Part shown: positions 51,801 through 64,000 of the stretch, piece after piece
Numbering within the stretch: the first letter of the stretch is position 1
Layout of the letters: every line of letters begins with the position of its first letter
Origin: Apostichopus japonicus
Taxonomy: Eukaryota; Echinodermata; Holothuroidea; Aspidochirotida; Stichopodidae
Assembly (NCBI RefSeq): GCF_037975245.1
Contig: NC_092564.1
Span: 29,565,484-29,629,483, forward strand
DNA length: 64,000 bases
Direction of reading: 5' to 3'
Position numbers and translations under genes: made by a program
The notes under the pieces: generated by a model
The model's database searches: none
Seen by the model: only the letters and a program-made list of their open reading frames with translations
What the model was told of the DNA's origin: nothing

Positions 51801-53224
51801 GTACAGAGCACAACCAACAGTGCCACGACAGCAGTTGATATAAATCTATGTTCGTTTCTAATAGTTAAAGTTCCAGAGACCGTATAAGATCGCGGCAAAA
51901 GCAAACTGCCCCCACCTGGTCTCGAGCCCGCGATCCAAAATACGTCACGCTCTCGAGGTACAGAGCACAACCAACCGCGCCACGACAGCAGTTGATATAA
52001 ATCTATGTTCGTTTCTAATACTTAAAGTTCCAGAGATGGTAAAAGATCGCGGCAAAAGCAAACTGCCCCCACCTGGTCTCGAGCCCGCGATCCAAAATAC
52101 GTCACGCTCTCGAGGTACAGAGCAACCAACCGCGCCACGACAGCAGTTGATATAAATCTATGTTCGTTTCTAATACTTAAAGTTCCAGAGACCGTATAAG
52201 ATCGCGGCAAAAGCAAACTGCCCCCACCTGGTCTCGATCCCGCGATCCAAAATACGTCACGCTCTCGAGGTACAGAGCACAACCAACCGCGCCACGACAG
52301 CAGTTGATATAAATCAATGTTTGTTTCTAATACTTAAAGTTCCAGAGATCGTATTAGATCGCGGCAAAAGCAAACTGCGCTGGCCTGGTCTCGAGCCCGC
52401 GATCCAAAATACGTCACGCTCTCGAGGTACAGAGCACAACCAACCGCGCCACGACAGCAGTTGATATAAATCTATGTTCGTTTCTAATACTTAAAGTTCC
52501 AGAGACCGTATAAGATCGCGGCAAAAGCAAACTGCCCCCACCTGGTCTCGAGCCCGCGATCCAAAATACGTCACGCTCTCGAGGTACAGAGCACAACCAA
52601 CCGCGCCACGACAGCAGTTGATATAAATCTATGTTTGTTTCTAATACTTAAAGTTCCAGAGATCGTAAAAGATCGCGGCAAAAGCAAACTGCCCCCACCT
52701 GGTCTCGAGCCCGCGATCCAAAATACGTCACGCTCTCGAGGTACAGAGCACAACCAACCGCGCCACGACAGCAGTTGATATAAATCTATGTTCGTTTCTA
52801 ATAGTTAAAGTTCCAGAGACCGTATAAGATCGCGGCAAAAGCAAACTGCCCCCACCTGGTCTCGAGCCCGCGATCCAAAATACGTCACGCTCTCGAGGTA
52901 CAGAGCACAACCAACCGCGCCACGACAGCAGTTGATATAAATCTATGTTCGTTTCTAATACTTAAAGTTCCAGAGATGGTAAAAGATCGCGGCAAAAGCA
53001 AACTGCCCCCACCTGGTCTCGAGCCCGCGATCCAAAATACGTCACGCTCTCGAGGTACAGAGCACAACCAACCGCGCCACGACAGCAGTTGATATAAATC
53101 TATGTTCGTTTCTAATACTTAAAGTTCCAGAGACCGTATGAGATCGCGGCAAAAGCAAACTGCCCCCACCTGGTCTCGAGCCCGCGATCCAAAATACGTC
53201 ACGCTCTCGAGGTACAGAGCACAA
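48894..53224. repeat. Duplication, offset 2,659 bp (17 monomers)
   Basis: The order of units in 48.9-50.5 kb is repeated at 51.55-53.2 kb with offset 2,659. It includes 'aaagctatg', 'ccaacagtgcc' / 'taatagttaaag', 'gagatggtaaaag' and 'gtttg...gatcgtaaaag' units. Between them, 50,540-51,502 is a copy of 46,317-47,279 (offset 4,223). A four-unit segment (52,571-52,910) is repeated 628 bp later (53,199-53,538). Confidence 0.83.
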
Positions 53225-55544
53225 CCAACCGCGCCACGACAGCAGTTGATATAAATCTATGTTTGTTTCTAATACTTAAAGTTCCAGAGATCGTAAAAGA
53301 TCGCGGCAAAAGCAAACTGCCCCCACCTGGTCTCGAGCCCGCGATCCAAAATACGTCACGCTCTCGAGGTACAGAGCACAACCAACCGCGCCACGACAGC
53401 AGTTGATATAAATCTATGTTCGTTTCTAATAGTTAAAGTTCCAGAGACCGTATAAGATCGCGGCAAAAGCAAACTGCCCCCACCTGGTCTCGAGCCCGCG
53501 ATCCAAAATACGTCACGCTCTCGAGGTACAGAGCACAACCAACCGCGCCACGACAGCAGTTGATATAAATCTATGTTCGTTTCTAATACTTAAAGTTCCA
53601 GAGATGGTAAAAGATCGCGGCAAAAGCAAACTGCTCTCACCTGGTCTCGAGCCCGCGATCCAAAATACGTCACGCTCTCGAGGTACAGAGCAACCAACCG
53701 CGCCACGACAGCAGTTGATATAAATCTATGTTCGTTTCTAATACTTAAAGTTCCAGAGACCGTACCAGATCGCGGCAAAAGCAAACTGCGCTGGCCTGGT
53801 CTCGATCCCGCGATCCAAAATGCGTCACGCTCTCGAGGTACAGAGCACAACCAACCGCGCCACGACAGCAGTTGATATAAATCAATGTTTGTTTCTTATA
53901 CTTAAAGTTCCAGAGATCGTATTAGATCGCGGCAAAAGCAAACTGCGCTGGCCTGGTCTCGAGCCCGCGATCCAAAATACGTCACGCTCTCGAGGTACAG
54001 AGCACAACCAACCGCGCCACGACAGCAGTTGATATAAATCTATGTTCGTTTCTAATACTTAAAGTTCCAGAGATGGTAAAAGATCGCGGCAAAAGCAAAC
54101 TGCCCCCACCTGGTCTCGAGCCCGCGATCCAAAATACGTCACGCTCTCGAGGTACAGAGCAACCAACCGCGCCACGACAGCAGTTGATATAAATCTATGT
54201 TCGTTTCTAATACTTAAAGTTCCAGAGACCGTATGAGATCGCGGCAAAAGCAAACTGCGCTGGCCTGGTCTCGATCCCGCGATCCAAAATACGTCACGCT
54301 CTCGAGGTACAGAGCACAACCAACCGCGCCACGACAGCAGTTGATATAAATCAATGTTTGTTTCTAATACTTAAAGTTCCAGAGATCGTATTAGATCGCG
54401 GCAAAAGCAAACTGCGCTGGCCTGGTCTCGAGCCCGCGATCCAAAATACGTCACGCTCTCGAGGTACAGAGCACAACCAACCGCGCCACGACAGCAGTTG
54501 ATATAAATCTATGTTCGTTTCTAATACTTAAAGTTCCAGAGACCGTATAAGATCGCGGCAAAAGCAAACTGCCCCCACCTGGTCTCGAGCCCGCGATCCA
54601 AAATACGTCACGCTCTCGAGGTACAGAGCACAACCAACCGCGCCACGACAGCAGTTGATATAAATCTATGTTCGTTTCTAATAGTTAAAGTTCCAGAGAC
54701 CGTATAAGATCGCGGCAAAAGCAAACTGCCCCCACCTGGTCTCGAGCCCGCGATCCAAAATACGTCACGCTCTCGAGGTACAGAGCACAACCAACCGCGC
54801 CACGACAGCAGTTGATATAAATCTATGTTCGTTTCTAATACTTAAAGTCCCAGAGATGGTAAAAGATCGCGGCAAAAGCAAACTGCCCCCACCTGGTCTC
54901 GAGCCCGCGATCCAAAATACGTCACGCTCTCGAGGTACAGAGCACAACCAACCGCGCCACGACAGCAGTTGATATAAATCTATGTTCGTTTCTAATACTT
55001 AAAGTTCCAGAGACCGTATAAGATCGCGGCAAAAGCAAACTGCGCTGGCCTGGTCTCGATCCCGCGATCCAAAATACGTCACGCTCTCGAGGTACAGAGC
55101 ACAACCAACCGCGCCACGACAACAGTTGATATAAATCAATGTTTGTTTCTAATACTTAAAGTTCCAGAGATCGTATTAGATCGCGGCAAAAGTAAAATGC
55201 GCTGGCCTGGTCTCGAGCCCGCGATCCAAAATACGTCACGCTCTCGAGGTACAGAGCACAACCAACCGCGCCACGACAGCAGTTGATATAAATCTATGTT
55301 CGTTTCTAATACTTAAAGTTCCAGAGATCGTATTAGATCGCGGCAAAAGCAAACTGCGCTGGCCTGGTCTCGAGCCCGCGATCCAAAATACGTCACGCTC
55401 TCGAGGTACAGAGCACAACGCGCCACGACAGCAGTTGATATAAATCTATGTTCGTTTCTAATACTTAAAGTTCCAGAGACCGTATAAGATCGCGGCAAAA
55501 GCAAACTGCCCCCACCTGGTCTCGAGCCCGCGATCCAAAATACG
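53200..55544. repeat. Mixed monomer stretch between duplicated blocks
   Basis: Units of 155-157 bp in the same subclasses as 46-53 kb, without one clear large duplication that I could fix by markers. Private changes include 'aaaatgcgtc' (53,821), 'tttcttatac' (53,891) and 'gacaacagttg' (55,120). The shortest unit in the window (a 5-bp deletion) is at 55,411. Confidence 0.75.
55411..55420. other. Five-base deletion in one monomer (A-box region)
   Basis: The plus strand reads 'gagcacaacgcgccacg' where 157-bp units read 'gagcacaaccaaccgcgcc'. Five bases are missing within the short direct repeat 'aaccaacc', which suggests replication slippage. The change removes the 5' half of the A-box complement. 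I saw it in no other copy. Confidence 0.8.
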
Positions 55545-56507
55545 TCACGCTCTCGAGGTACAGAGCACAACCAACCGCGCCACGACAGCAGTTGATATAA
55601 ATCTATGTTCGTTTCTAATACTTAAAGTTCCAGAGATCGTAAAAGATCGCGGCAAAAGCAAACTGCCCCCACCTGGTCTCGAGCCCGCGATCCAAAATAC
55701 GTCACGCTCTCGAGGTACAGAGCACAACCAACCGCGCCACGACAGCAGTTGATATAAATCTATGTTCGTTTCTAATACTTAAAGTTCCAGAGACCGTATG
55801 AGATCGCGGCAAAAGCAAACTGCCCCCACCTGGTCTCGAGCCCGCGATCCAAAATACGTCACGCTCTCGAGGTACAGAGCACAACCAACCGCGCCACGAC
55901 AGCAGTTGATATAAATCAATGTTTGTTTCTAATACTTAAAGTTCCAGAGATCGTATTAGATCGCGGCAAAAGCAAACTGCGCTGGCCTGGTCTCGAGCCC
56001 GCGATCCAAAATACGTCACGCTCTCGAGGTACAGAGCAACCAACCGCGCCACGACAGCAGTTGATATAAATCTATGTTCGTTTCTAATACTTAAAGTTCC
56101 CAGAGACCGTATAAGATCGCAGCAAAAGCAAACTGCCCCCACCTGGTCTCGAGCCCGCGATCCAAAGTACGTCACGCTCTCGAGGTACAGAGCAACCAAC
56201 CGCGCCACGACAGCAGTTGATATAAATCTATGTTCGTTTCTAATACTTAAAGTTCCAGAGATGGTAAAAGAACGCGGCAAAAGCAAACTGCCCCCACCTG
56301 GTCTCGAGCCCGCGATCCAAAATACGTCACGCTCTCGAGGTACAGAGCAACCAACCGCGCCACGACAGCAGTTGATATAAATCTATGTTCGTTTCTAATA
56401 GTTAAAGTTCCAGAGACCGTATAAGATCGCGGCAAAAGCAAACTGCGCTGGCCTGGTCTCGAGCCCGCGATCCAAAATACGTCACGCTCTCGAGGTACAG
56501 AGCACAA
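55545..56507. repeat. Distant copy of the 9.58-10.54 kb block (45,969 bp away)
   Basis: Subclass order and exact spacing match 9,576-10,538. The rare paired markers recur at the same offset: 'cagcaaaag' at 10151 and 56120, 'tccaaagtac' at 10192 and 56161. Differences include 'gaacgcgg' (56,271) and 'taatagttaaag' (56,396). Flanking monomers beyond about 56,510 no longer match at this offset. Confidence 0.88.
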
Positions 56508-56558
56508 CCAACCGCGCCACGACAGCAGTTGATATAAATCAATGTTTGTTTCTAATAC

Positions 56559-59500
56559 TTAAAGTTCCAGAGATCGTATTAGATCGCGGCAAAAGCAAAC
56601 TGCGCTGGCCTGGTCTCGAGCCCGCGATCCAAAATACGTCACGCTCTCGAGGTACAGAGCAACCAACCGCGCCACGACAGCAGTTGATATAAATCTATGT
56701 TCGTTTCTAATACTTAAAGTTCCAGAGTTGGTAAAAGATCGCGGCAAAAGCAAACTGCCCCCACCTGGTCTCGAGCCCGCGATCCAAAATACGTCACGCT
56801 CTCGAGGTACAGAGCACAACCAACCGCGCCACGACAGCAGTTGATATAAATCTATGTTCGTTTCTAATACTTAAAGTTCCAGAGACCGTATAAGATCGCG
56901 GCAAAAGCAAACTGCGCTGGCCTGGTCTCGATCCCGCGATCCAAAATACGTCACGCTCTCGAGGTACAGAGCACAACCAACCGCGCCACGACAGCAGTTG
57001 ATATAAATCAATGTTTGTTTCTAATACTTAAAGTTCCAGAGATCGTATTAGATCGCGGCAAAAGCAAACTGCGCTGGCCTGGTCTCGAGCCCGCGATCCA
57101 AAATACGTCACGCTCTCGAGGTACAGAGCAACCAACCGCGCCACGACAGCAGTTGATATAAATCTATGTTCGTTTCTAATACTTAAAGTTCCCAGAGACC
57201 GTATAAGATCGCGGCAAAAGCAAACTGCCCCCACCTGGTCTCGAGCCCGCGATCCAAAATACGTCACGCTCTCGAGGTACAGAGCAACCAACCGCGCCAC
57301 GACAGCAGTTGATATAAATCTATGTTCGTTTCTAATACTTAAAGTTCCCAGAGACCGTATAAGATCGCGGCAAAAGCAAACTGCTCCCACCTGGTCTCGA
57401 GCCCGCGATCCAAAATACGTCACGCTCTCGAGGTACAGAGCAACCAACCGCGCCACGACAGCAGTTGATATAAATCTATGTTCGTTTCTAATACTTAAAG
57501 TTCCAGAGACCGTATGAGATCGCGGCAAAAGCAAACTGCCCCCACCTGGTCTCGAGCCCGCGATCCAAAATACGTCACGCTCTCGAGGTACAGAGCACAA
57601 CCAACCGCGCCACGACAGCAGTTGATATCAATCAATGTTTGTTTCTAATACTTAAAGTTCCAGAGATCGTATTAGATCGCGGCAAAAGCAAACTGCGCTG
57701 GCCTGCTCTCGAGCCCGCGATCCAAAATACGTCACGCTCTCGAGGTACAGAGCACAACCAACCGCGCCACGACAGCAGTTGATATAAATCTATGTTCGTT
57801 TCTAATACTTAAAGTTCCCAGAGACCGTATAAGATCGCGGCAATAGCAAACTGCCCCCACATGGTATCGAGCCCGCGATCCAAAATACGTCACGCTCTCG
57901 AGGTACAGAGCAACCAACCGCGCCACGACAGCAGTTGATATAAATCTATATTCGTTTCTAATACTTAAAGTTCCCAGAGACCGTATCAGATCGCGGCAAA
58001 AGCAAACTGCCCCACCTGGTCTCGAGCCCGCGATCCAAAATACGTCACGCTCTCGAGGTACAGAGCAACCAACCGCGCCACGACAGCAGTTGATATAAAT
58101 CTATGTTCGTTTCTAATACTTAAAGTTCCAGAGACCGTACCAGATCGCGGCAAAAGCAAACTGCGCTGGCCTGGTCTCGAGCCCGCGATCCAAAATACGT
58201 CACGCTCTCGAGGTACAGAGCAACCAACCGCGCCACGACAGCAGTTGATATAAATCTATGTTCGTTTCTAATACTTAAAGTTCCAGAGTTGGTAAAAGAT
58301 CGCGGCAAAAGCAAACTGCCCCCACCTGGTCTCGAGCCCGCGATCCAAAATACGTCACGCTCTCGAGGTACAGAGCACAACCAACCGCGCCACGACAGCA
58401 GTTGATATAAATCTATGTTCGTTTCTAATACTTAAAGTTCCAGAGACCGTATAAGATCGCGGCAAAAGCAAACTGCGCTGGCCTGGTCTCGATCCCGCGA
58501 TCCAAAATACGTCACGCTCTCGAGGTACAGAGCAACCAACCGCGCCACGACAGCAGTTGATATAAATCTATGTTCGTTTCTAATACTTAAAGTTCCCAGA
58601 GACCGTATAAGATCGCAGCAAAAGCAAACTGCCCCCACCTGGTCTCGAGCCCGCGATCCAAAATACGTCACGCTCTCGAGGTACAGAGCAACCAACCGCG
58701 CCACGACAGCAGTTGATATAAATCTATGTTCGTTTCTAATACTTAAAGTTCCAGAGACCGTATAAGATCGCGGCAAAAGCAAACTGCTCCCACCTGGTCT
58801 CGAGCCCGCGATCCAAAATACGTCACGCTCTCGAGGTACAGAGCAACCAACCGCGCCACGACAGCAGTTGATATAAATCTATGTTCGTTTCTAATACTTA
58901 AAGTTCCAGAGACCGTATGAGATCGCGGCAAAAGCAAACTGCCCCCACCTGGTCTCGAGCCCGCGATCCAAAATACGTCACGCTCTCGAGGTACAGAGCA
59001 CAACCAACCGCGCCACGACAGCAGTTGATATCAATCAATGTTTGTTTCTAATACTTAAAGTTCCAGAGATCGTATTAGATCTCGGCAAAAGCAAACTGCG
59101 CTGGCCTGCTCTCGAGCCCGCGATCCAAAATACGTCACGCTCTCGAGGTACAGAGCACAACCAACCGCGCCACGACAGCAGTTGATATAAATCTATGTTC
59201 GTTTCTAATACTTAAAGTTCCCAGAGACCGTATAAGATCGCGGCAATAGCAAACTGCCCCCACATGGTATCGAGCCCGCGATCCAAAATACGTCACGCTC
59301 TCGAGGTACAGAGCAACCAACCGCGCCACGACAGCAGTTGATATAAATCTATATTCGTTTCTAATACTTAAAGTTCCCAGAGACCGTATCAGATCGCGGC
59401 AAAAGCAAACTGCCCCACCTGGTCTCGAGCCCGCGATCCAAAATACGTCACGCTCTCGAGGTACAGAGCAACCAACCGCGCCACGACAGCAGTTGATATA

Positions 59501-59565
59501 AATCTATGTTCGTTTCTAATACTTAAAGTTCCAGAGACCGTACCAGATCGCGGCAAAAGCAAACT
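56559..59565. repeat. Nested duplications, offsets 1,561 and 1,403 bp
   Basis: About 56,580-56,960 recurs at 58,140-58,520 with offset 1,561; the rare 'tccagagttg' is at 56721 and 58282. About 57,365-58,160 recurs at 58,770-59,565 with offset 1,403; 'ctgctcccac' is at 57381 and 58784, and 'gttgatatca' at 57621 and 59024. 'ggcaatagcaaac', 'catggtatcgag' and 'ctatattcg' are shared by the second pair. The two offsets differ by one monomer. Confidence 0.87.
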
Positions 59566-60950
59566 GCCCCCACCTGGTCTCGAGCCCGCGATCCAAAATA
59601 CGTCACGCTCTCGAGGTACAGAGCAACCAACCGCGCCACGACAGCAGTTGATATAAATCTATGTTCGTTTCTAATACTTAAAGTTCCAGAGACCGTACCA
59701 GATCGCGGCAAAAGCAAACTGCCCCACCTGGTCTCGAGCCCGCGATCCAAAATACGTCACGCTCTCGAGGTACAGAGCAACCAACCGCGCCACGACAGCA
59801 GTTGATATAAATCTATGTTCGTTTCTAATACTTAAAGTTCCAGAGACCGTACCAGATCGCGGCAAAAGCAAACTGCGCTGGCCTGGTCTCGAGCCCGCGA
59901 TCCAAAATACGTCACGCTCTCGAGGTACAGAGCACAACCAACCGCGCCACGACAGCAGTTGATATAAATCTGTGTTCGTTTCTAATACTTAAAGTTCCAG
60001 AGACCGTATGAGATCGCGGCAAAAGCAAACTGCCCCCACCTGGTCTCGAGCCCGCGATCCAAAATACGTCACGCTCTCGAGGTACAGAGCAACCAACCGC
60101 GCCACGACAGCAGTTGATATAAATCTATGTTCGTTTCTAATACTTAAAGTTCCAGAGACCGTATGAGATCGCGGCAAAAGCAAACTGCGCTGGCCTGGTC
60201 TCGATCCCGCGATCCAAAATACGTCACGCTCTCGAGGTACAGAGCACAACCAACCGCGCCACGACAGCAGTTGATATAAATCAATGTTTGTTTCTAATAC
60301 TTAAAGTTCCAGAGATCGTATTAGATCGCGGCAAAAGCAAACTGCGCTGGCCTGGTCTCGAGCCCGCGATCCAAAATACGTCACGCTCTCGAGGTACAGA
60401 GCACAACCAACCGCGCCACGACAGCAGTTGATATAAATCTATGTTCGTTTCTAATACTTAAAGTTCCAGAGACCGTATTAGATCGCGGCAAAAGCAAACT
60501 GCCCCCACCTGGTCTCGAGCCCGCGATCCAAAATACGTCACGCTCTCGAGGTACAGAGCACAACCAACCGCGCCACGACAGCAGTTGATATAAATCTATG
60601 TTCGTTTCTAATACTTTAAGTTCCAGAGACCGTATAAGATCGCGGTAAAAGCAAACTGCCCCCACCTGGTCTCGAGCCCGCGATCGAAAATACGTCACGC
60701 TCTCGAGGTACAGAGCACAACCAACCGCGCCACGACAGCAGTTGATATAAATCTATGTTCGTTTCTAATACTTAAAGTTCCAGAGACCGTATGAGATCGC
60801 GGCAAAAGCAAACTGCCCCCACCTGGTCTCGAGCCCGCGATCCAAAATACGTCACGCTCTCGAGGTACAGAGCACAACCAACCGCGCCACGACAGCAGTT
60901 GATATAAATCAATGTTTGTTTCTAATACTTGAAGTTCCAGAGACCGTATG
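59566..60950. repeat. Mixed monomer stretch, last 'caatgtttg' units
   Basis: Units of 155-157 bp. The last two 'caatgtttg' monomers of the window are near 60,280 and 60,910. Private changes include 'atctgtgttcg' (59,969), 'tactttaag' (60,614) and 'gcggtaaaag' (60,644). No large duplication was fixed by markers. Confidence 0.75.
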
Positions 60951-63900
60951 AGATCGCGGCAAAAGCAAACTGCCCCCACCTGGTCTCGAGCCCGCGATCC
61001 AAAATACGTCACGCTCTCGAGGTACAGAGCAACCAACCGCGCCACGACAGCAGTTGATATAAATCTATGTTCGTTTCTAATACTTAAAGTTCCCAGAGAC
61101 CGTATAAGATCGCGGCAAAAGCAAACTGCCCCCACCTGGTCTCGAGCCCGCGATCCAAAATACGTCACGTTCTCGAGGTACAGAGCATAACCAACCGCGC
61201 CACGACAGCAGTTGATATAAATCTATGTTCGTTTCTAATACTTAAAGTTCCAGAGACCGTATAAGATCGCGGCAAAAGCAATCTGCACTGGCCTGGTCTC
61301 GAGCCCGCGATCCAAAATACGTCACGCTCTCGAGGTACAGAGCAACCAACCGCGCCACGACAGCAGTTGATATAAATCTATGTTCGTTTCTAATACTTAA
61401 AGTTCCCAGAGACCGTATAAGATCGCGGCAAAAGCAAACTGCCCCACCTGGTCTCGAGACGGCGATCCAAAATACGTCACGCTCTCGAGGTACAGAGCAA
61501 CCAACCGCGCCACAACAGCAGTTGATATAAATCTATGTTCGTTTCTTATACTTAAAGTTCCAGAGACCGTACCAGATCGCGGCAAAAGCAAACTGCCCCC
61601 ACCTGGTCTCGAGCCCGCGATCCAAAATACGTCACGCTCTCGAGGTACAGAGCAATCAACCGCGCCACGACAGCAGTTGATATAAATCTATGTTCGTTTC
61701 TAATACTTAAAGTTCCCAGAGACCGTATAAGATCGCGGCAAAAGCAAACTGCCCCCACCTGGTCTCGAGCCCGCGATCCAAAATACGTCACGCTCTCGAG
61801 GTACAGAGCAACCAACTGCGCCACGACAGCAGTTGATATAAATCTATGTTCGTTTCTAATACTTAAAGTTCCCAGAGACCGTATAAGATCGCGGCAAAAG
61901 CAAACTGCCCCCACCTGGTCTCGAGCCCGCGATCCAAAATACGTCACGCTCTCGAGGTACAGAGCAACCAACCGCGCCACGACAGCAGTTGATATAAATC
62001 TATGTTCGTTTCTAATACTTAAAGTTCCCAGAGACCGTATCAGATCGCGGCAAAAGCAAACTGCCCCCACCTGGTCTCGAGCCCGCGATCCAAAATACGT
62101 CACGCTCTCGAGGTACAGAGCAACCAACCGCGCCACGACAGCAGTTGATATAAATCTATGTTCGTTTCTAATACTTAAAGTTCCCAGAGACCGTATCAGA
62201 TCGCGGCAAAAGCAAACTGCCCCCACCTGGTCTCGAGCCCGCGATCCAAAATACGTCACGCTCTCGAGGTACAGAGCAACCAACCGCGCCACGACAGCAG
62301 TTGATATAATCTATGTTCGTTTCTAATACTTAAAGTTCCCAGAGACCGTATCAGATCGCGGCAAAAGCAAACTGCCCCCACCTGGTCTCGAGCCCGCGAT
62401 CCAAAATACGTCACGCTCTCGAGGTACAGAGCAACCAACCGCGCCACGACAGCAGTTGATATAAATCTATGTTCGTTTCTAATACTTAAAGTTCCCAGAG
62501 ACCGTATAAGATCGCGGCAAAAGCAAACTGCCCCCACCTGGTCTCGAGCCCGCGATCCAAAAATCGTCACGCTCTCGAGGTACAGAGCAACCAACCGCGC
62601 CACGACAGCAGTTGATATAAATCTATGTTCGTTTCTAATACTTAAAGTTCCCAGAGACCGTATAAGATCGCGGCAAAAGCAAACTGCCCCCACCTGGTCT
62701 CGAGCCCGCGATCCAAAATACGTCACGCTCTCGAGGTACAGAGCAACCAACCGCGCCACGACAGCAGTTGATATAAATCTATGTTCGTTTCTAATACTTA
62801 AAGTTCCCAGAGACCGTATAAGATCGCGGCAAAAGCAAACTGATCCCACCTGGTCTCGAGCCCGCGATCCAAAATACGTCACGCTCTCGAGGTACAGAGC
62901 AACCAACCGCGCCACGACAGCAGTTGATATAAATCTATGTTCGTTTCTAATACTTAAAGTTCCAGAGACCGTACCAGATCGCGGCAAAAGCAAACTGCCC
63001 CCACCTGGTCTCGAGCCCGCGATCCAAAATACGTCACGCTCTCGAGGTACAGAGCAACCAACCGCGCCACGACAGCAGTTGATATAAATCTATGTTCGTT
63101 TCTAATACTTAAAGTTCCAGAGACCGTATGAGATCGCGGCAAAAGCAAACTGCCCCCACCTGGTCTCGAGCCCGCGATCCAAAATACGTCACGCTCTCGA
63201 GGTACAGAGCAACCAACCGCGCCACGACAGCAGTTGATATAAATCTATGTTCGTTTCTAATACTTAAAGTTCCCAGAGACCGTATGAGATCGCGGCAAAA
63301 GCAAACTGCCCCCACCTGGTCTCGAGCCCGCGATCCAAAATACGTCACGCTCTCGAGGTACAGAGCAACCAACCGCGCCACGACAGCAGTTGATATAAAT
63401 CTATGTTCGTTTCTAATACTTAAAGTTCCCAGAGACCGTATGAGATCGCGGCAAAAGCAAACTGCCCCCACCTGGTCTCGAGCCCGCGATCCAAAATACG
63501 TCACGCTCTTGAGGTACAGAGCAACCAACCGCGCCACGACAGCAGTTGATATAAATCTATGTTCGTTTCTAATACTTAAAGTTCCAGAGACCGTATGAGA
63601 TCGCCGCAAAAGCAAACTGCAACCACCTGGTCTCGAGCCCACGATCCAAAATACGTCACGCTCTCGAGGTACAGAGCAACCAACCGCGCCACGACAGCAG
63701 TTGATATAAATCTATGTTCGTTTCTAATACTTAAAGTTCCAGAGACCGTACCAGATCGCGGCAAAAGCAAACTGCCCCCACCTGGTCTCGAGCCCGCGAT
63801 CCAAAATACGTCACGCTCTCGAGGTACAGAGCAACCAACCGCGCCACGACAGCAGTTGATATAAATCTATGTTCGTTTCTAATACTTAAAGTTCCCAGAG

Positions 63901-64000
63901 ACCGTATGAGATCGCGGCAAAAGCAAACTGCCCCCACCTGGTCTCGAGCCCGCGATCCAAAATACGTCACGCTCTCGAGGTACAGAGCAATCAACCGCCC
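60950..64000. repeat. Right-end domain dominated by 156-bp monomers
   Basis: Units are mostly 'gagcaacc' with 'ttcccag' and the 'ccccca' allele, as in 1-972 and 15.4-22.5 kb. The 'caatgtttg' subclass is absent. One unit lacks an A ('gatataatc', 62,304). The final bases read 'caaccgccc' where 'caaccgcgc' is expected, so the array is still continuing at the cut. Long open frames (246 codons at 61552-62292, 245 at 62256-62993) follow from the 156-bp spacing. Confidence 0.82.

Larger units (their letters stand above)
1..64000. repeat. Satellite DNA array, ~156-bp monomer, ~409 tandem copies, no edges in window
   Basis: Every line of the window can be aligned to one monomer of 155-158 bp, always in the same orientation. 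The landmarks 'cctggtctcgag', 'ccgcgccacgacagcag' and 'tttctaatacttaaag' recur once per unit throughout. Composition counted on the first monomer (1-156) is 47 C and 33 G, or 51% GC. Copies differ by point changes and 1-5 bp indels. I saw no unique spacer longer than a few bases, no transposon and no gene. Long tandem arrays with multi-monomer (higher-order) repeats are typical of centromeric or heterochromatic satellites in eukaryotes. The chromosomal location is inference and cannot be read from this window. Both ends are cut inside the array. Confidence 0.98.

Noticed and set aside
1-64000. CRISPR array
   Set aside because: The repeating unit is 156 bp with no unique spacers between short repeats. 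All of the unit is repeated.
1-64000. Ribosomal RNA spacer repeats or telomeric repeats
   Set aside because: No rRNA gene sequence and no short telomere-type repeat occurs anywhere in the window.

Overview
The whole 64 kb window is one uninterrupted eukaryotic satellite DNA array. A monomer of about 156 bp is repeated head to tail in one orientation from base 1 to base 64,000, roughly 409 copies (64,000 divided by about 156.5). I found no inserted transposon, no unique sequence and no array edge; the array runs off both ends. I see no credible protein-coding gene. The host is a eukaryote, but I cannot name a species or satellite family from the sequence alone.

Monomer structure: four lengths (155, 156, 157, 158 bp) come mainly from two indel sites, 'gagcaacc' versus 'gagcacaacc' (+2) and 'ttcccag' versus 'ttccag' (-1). 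Read on the minus strand, about half of the monomer looks like a degenerate, class II-length tRNA gene. It has an A box (11/12), a B box (10/11), a mostly pairable acceptor stem, a partial D stem and T stem, an A at position 73, and a T4 run 7 nt further on. The satellite therefore looks like an amplified tRNA gene or tRNA-derived SINE, with an RNA polymerase III type promoter in nearly every copy. This is the main point of biological interest.

Layout: 1-972 is uniform 156-bp monomers. About 1,000-15,400 is a mixed 155-158 bp zone with multi-monomer repeats (941 bp x2, 940, 1,249, 1,409, and a 2.0-2.2 kb block in three copies at 9.6-15.5 kb). About 15.4-22.5 kb is dominated by 156-bp monomers and holds a 2,185-bp tandem duplication. 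About 22.5-60.9 kb is mixed again, with duplications at offsets of 2,347/2,506, 2,503, 2,657, 3,127, 1,094, 2,659, 4,223, 1,561 and 1,403 bp. About 60.9-64.0 kb is dominated by 156-bp monomers again. One block (9.58-10.54 kb) recurs 45,969 bp away at 55.55-56.51 kb, and a 200-bp patch of the same family sits alone at 18.1-18.3 kb.

The long open frames on both strands (up to 432 codons) follow from 156 being a multiple of three. I do not treat them as genes. The duplication pattern fits repeated unequal exchange and local gene conversion within the array.
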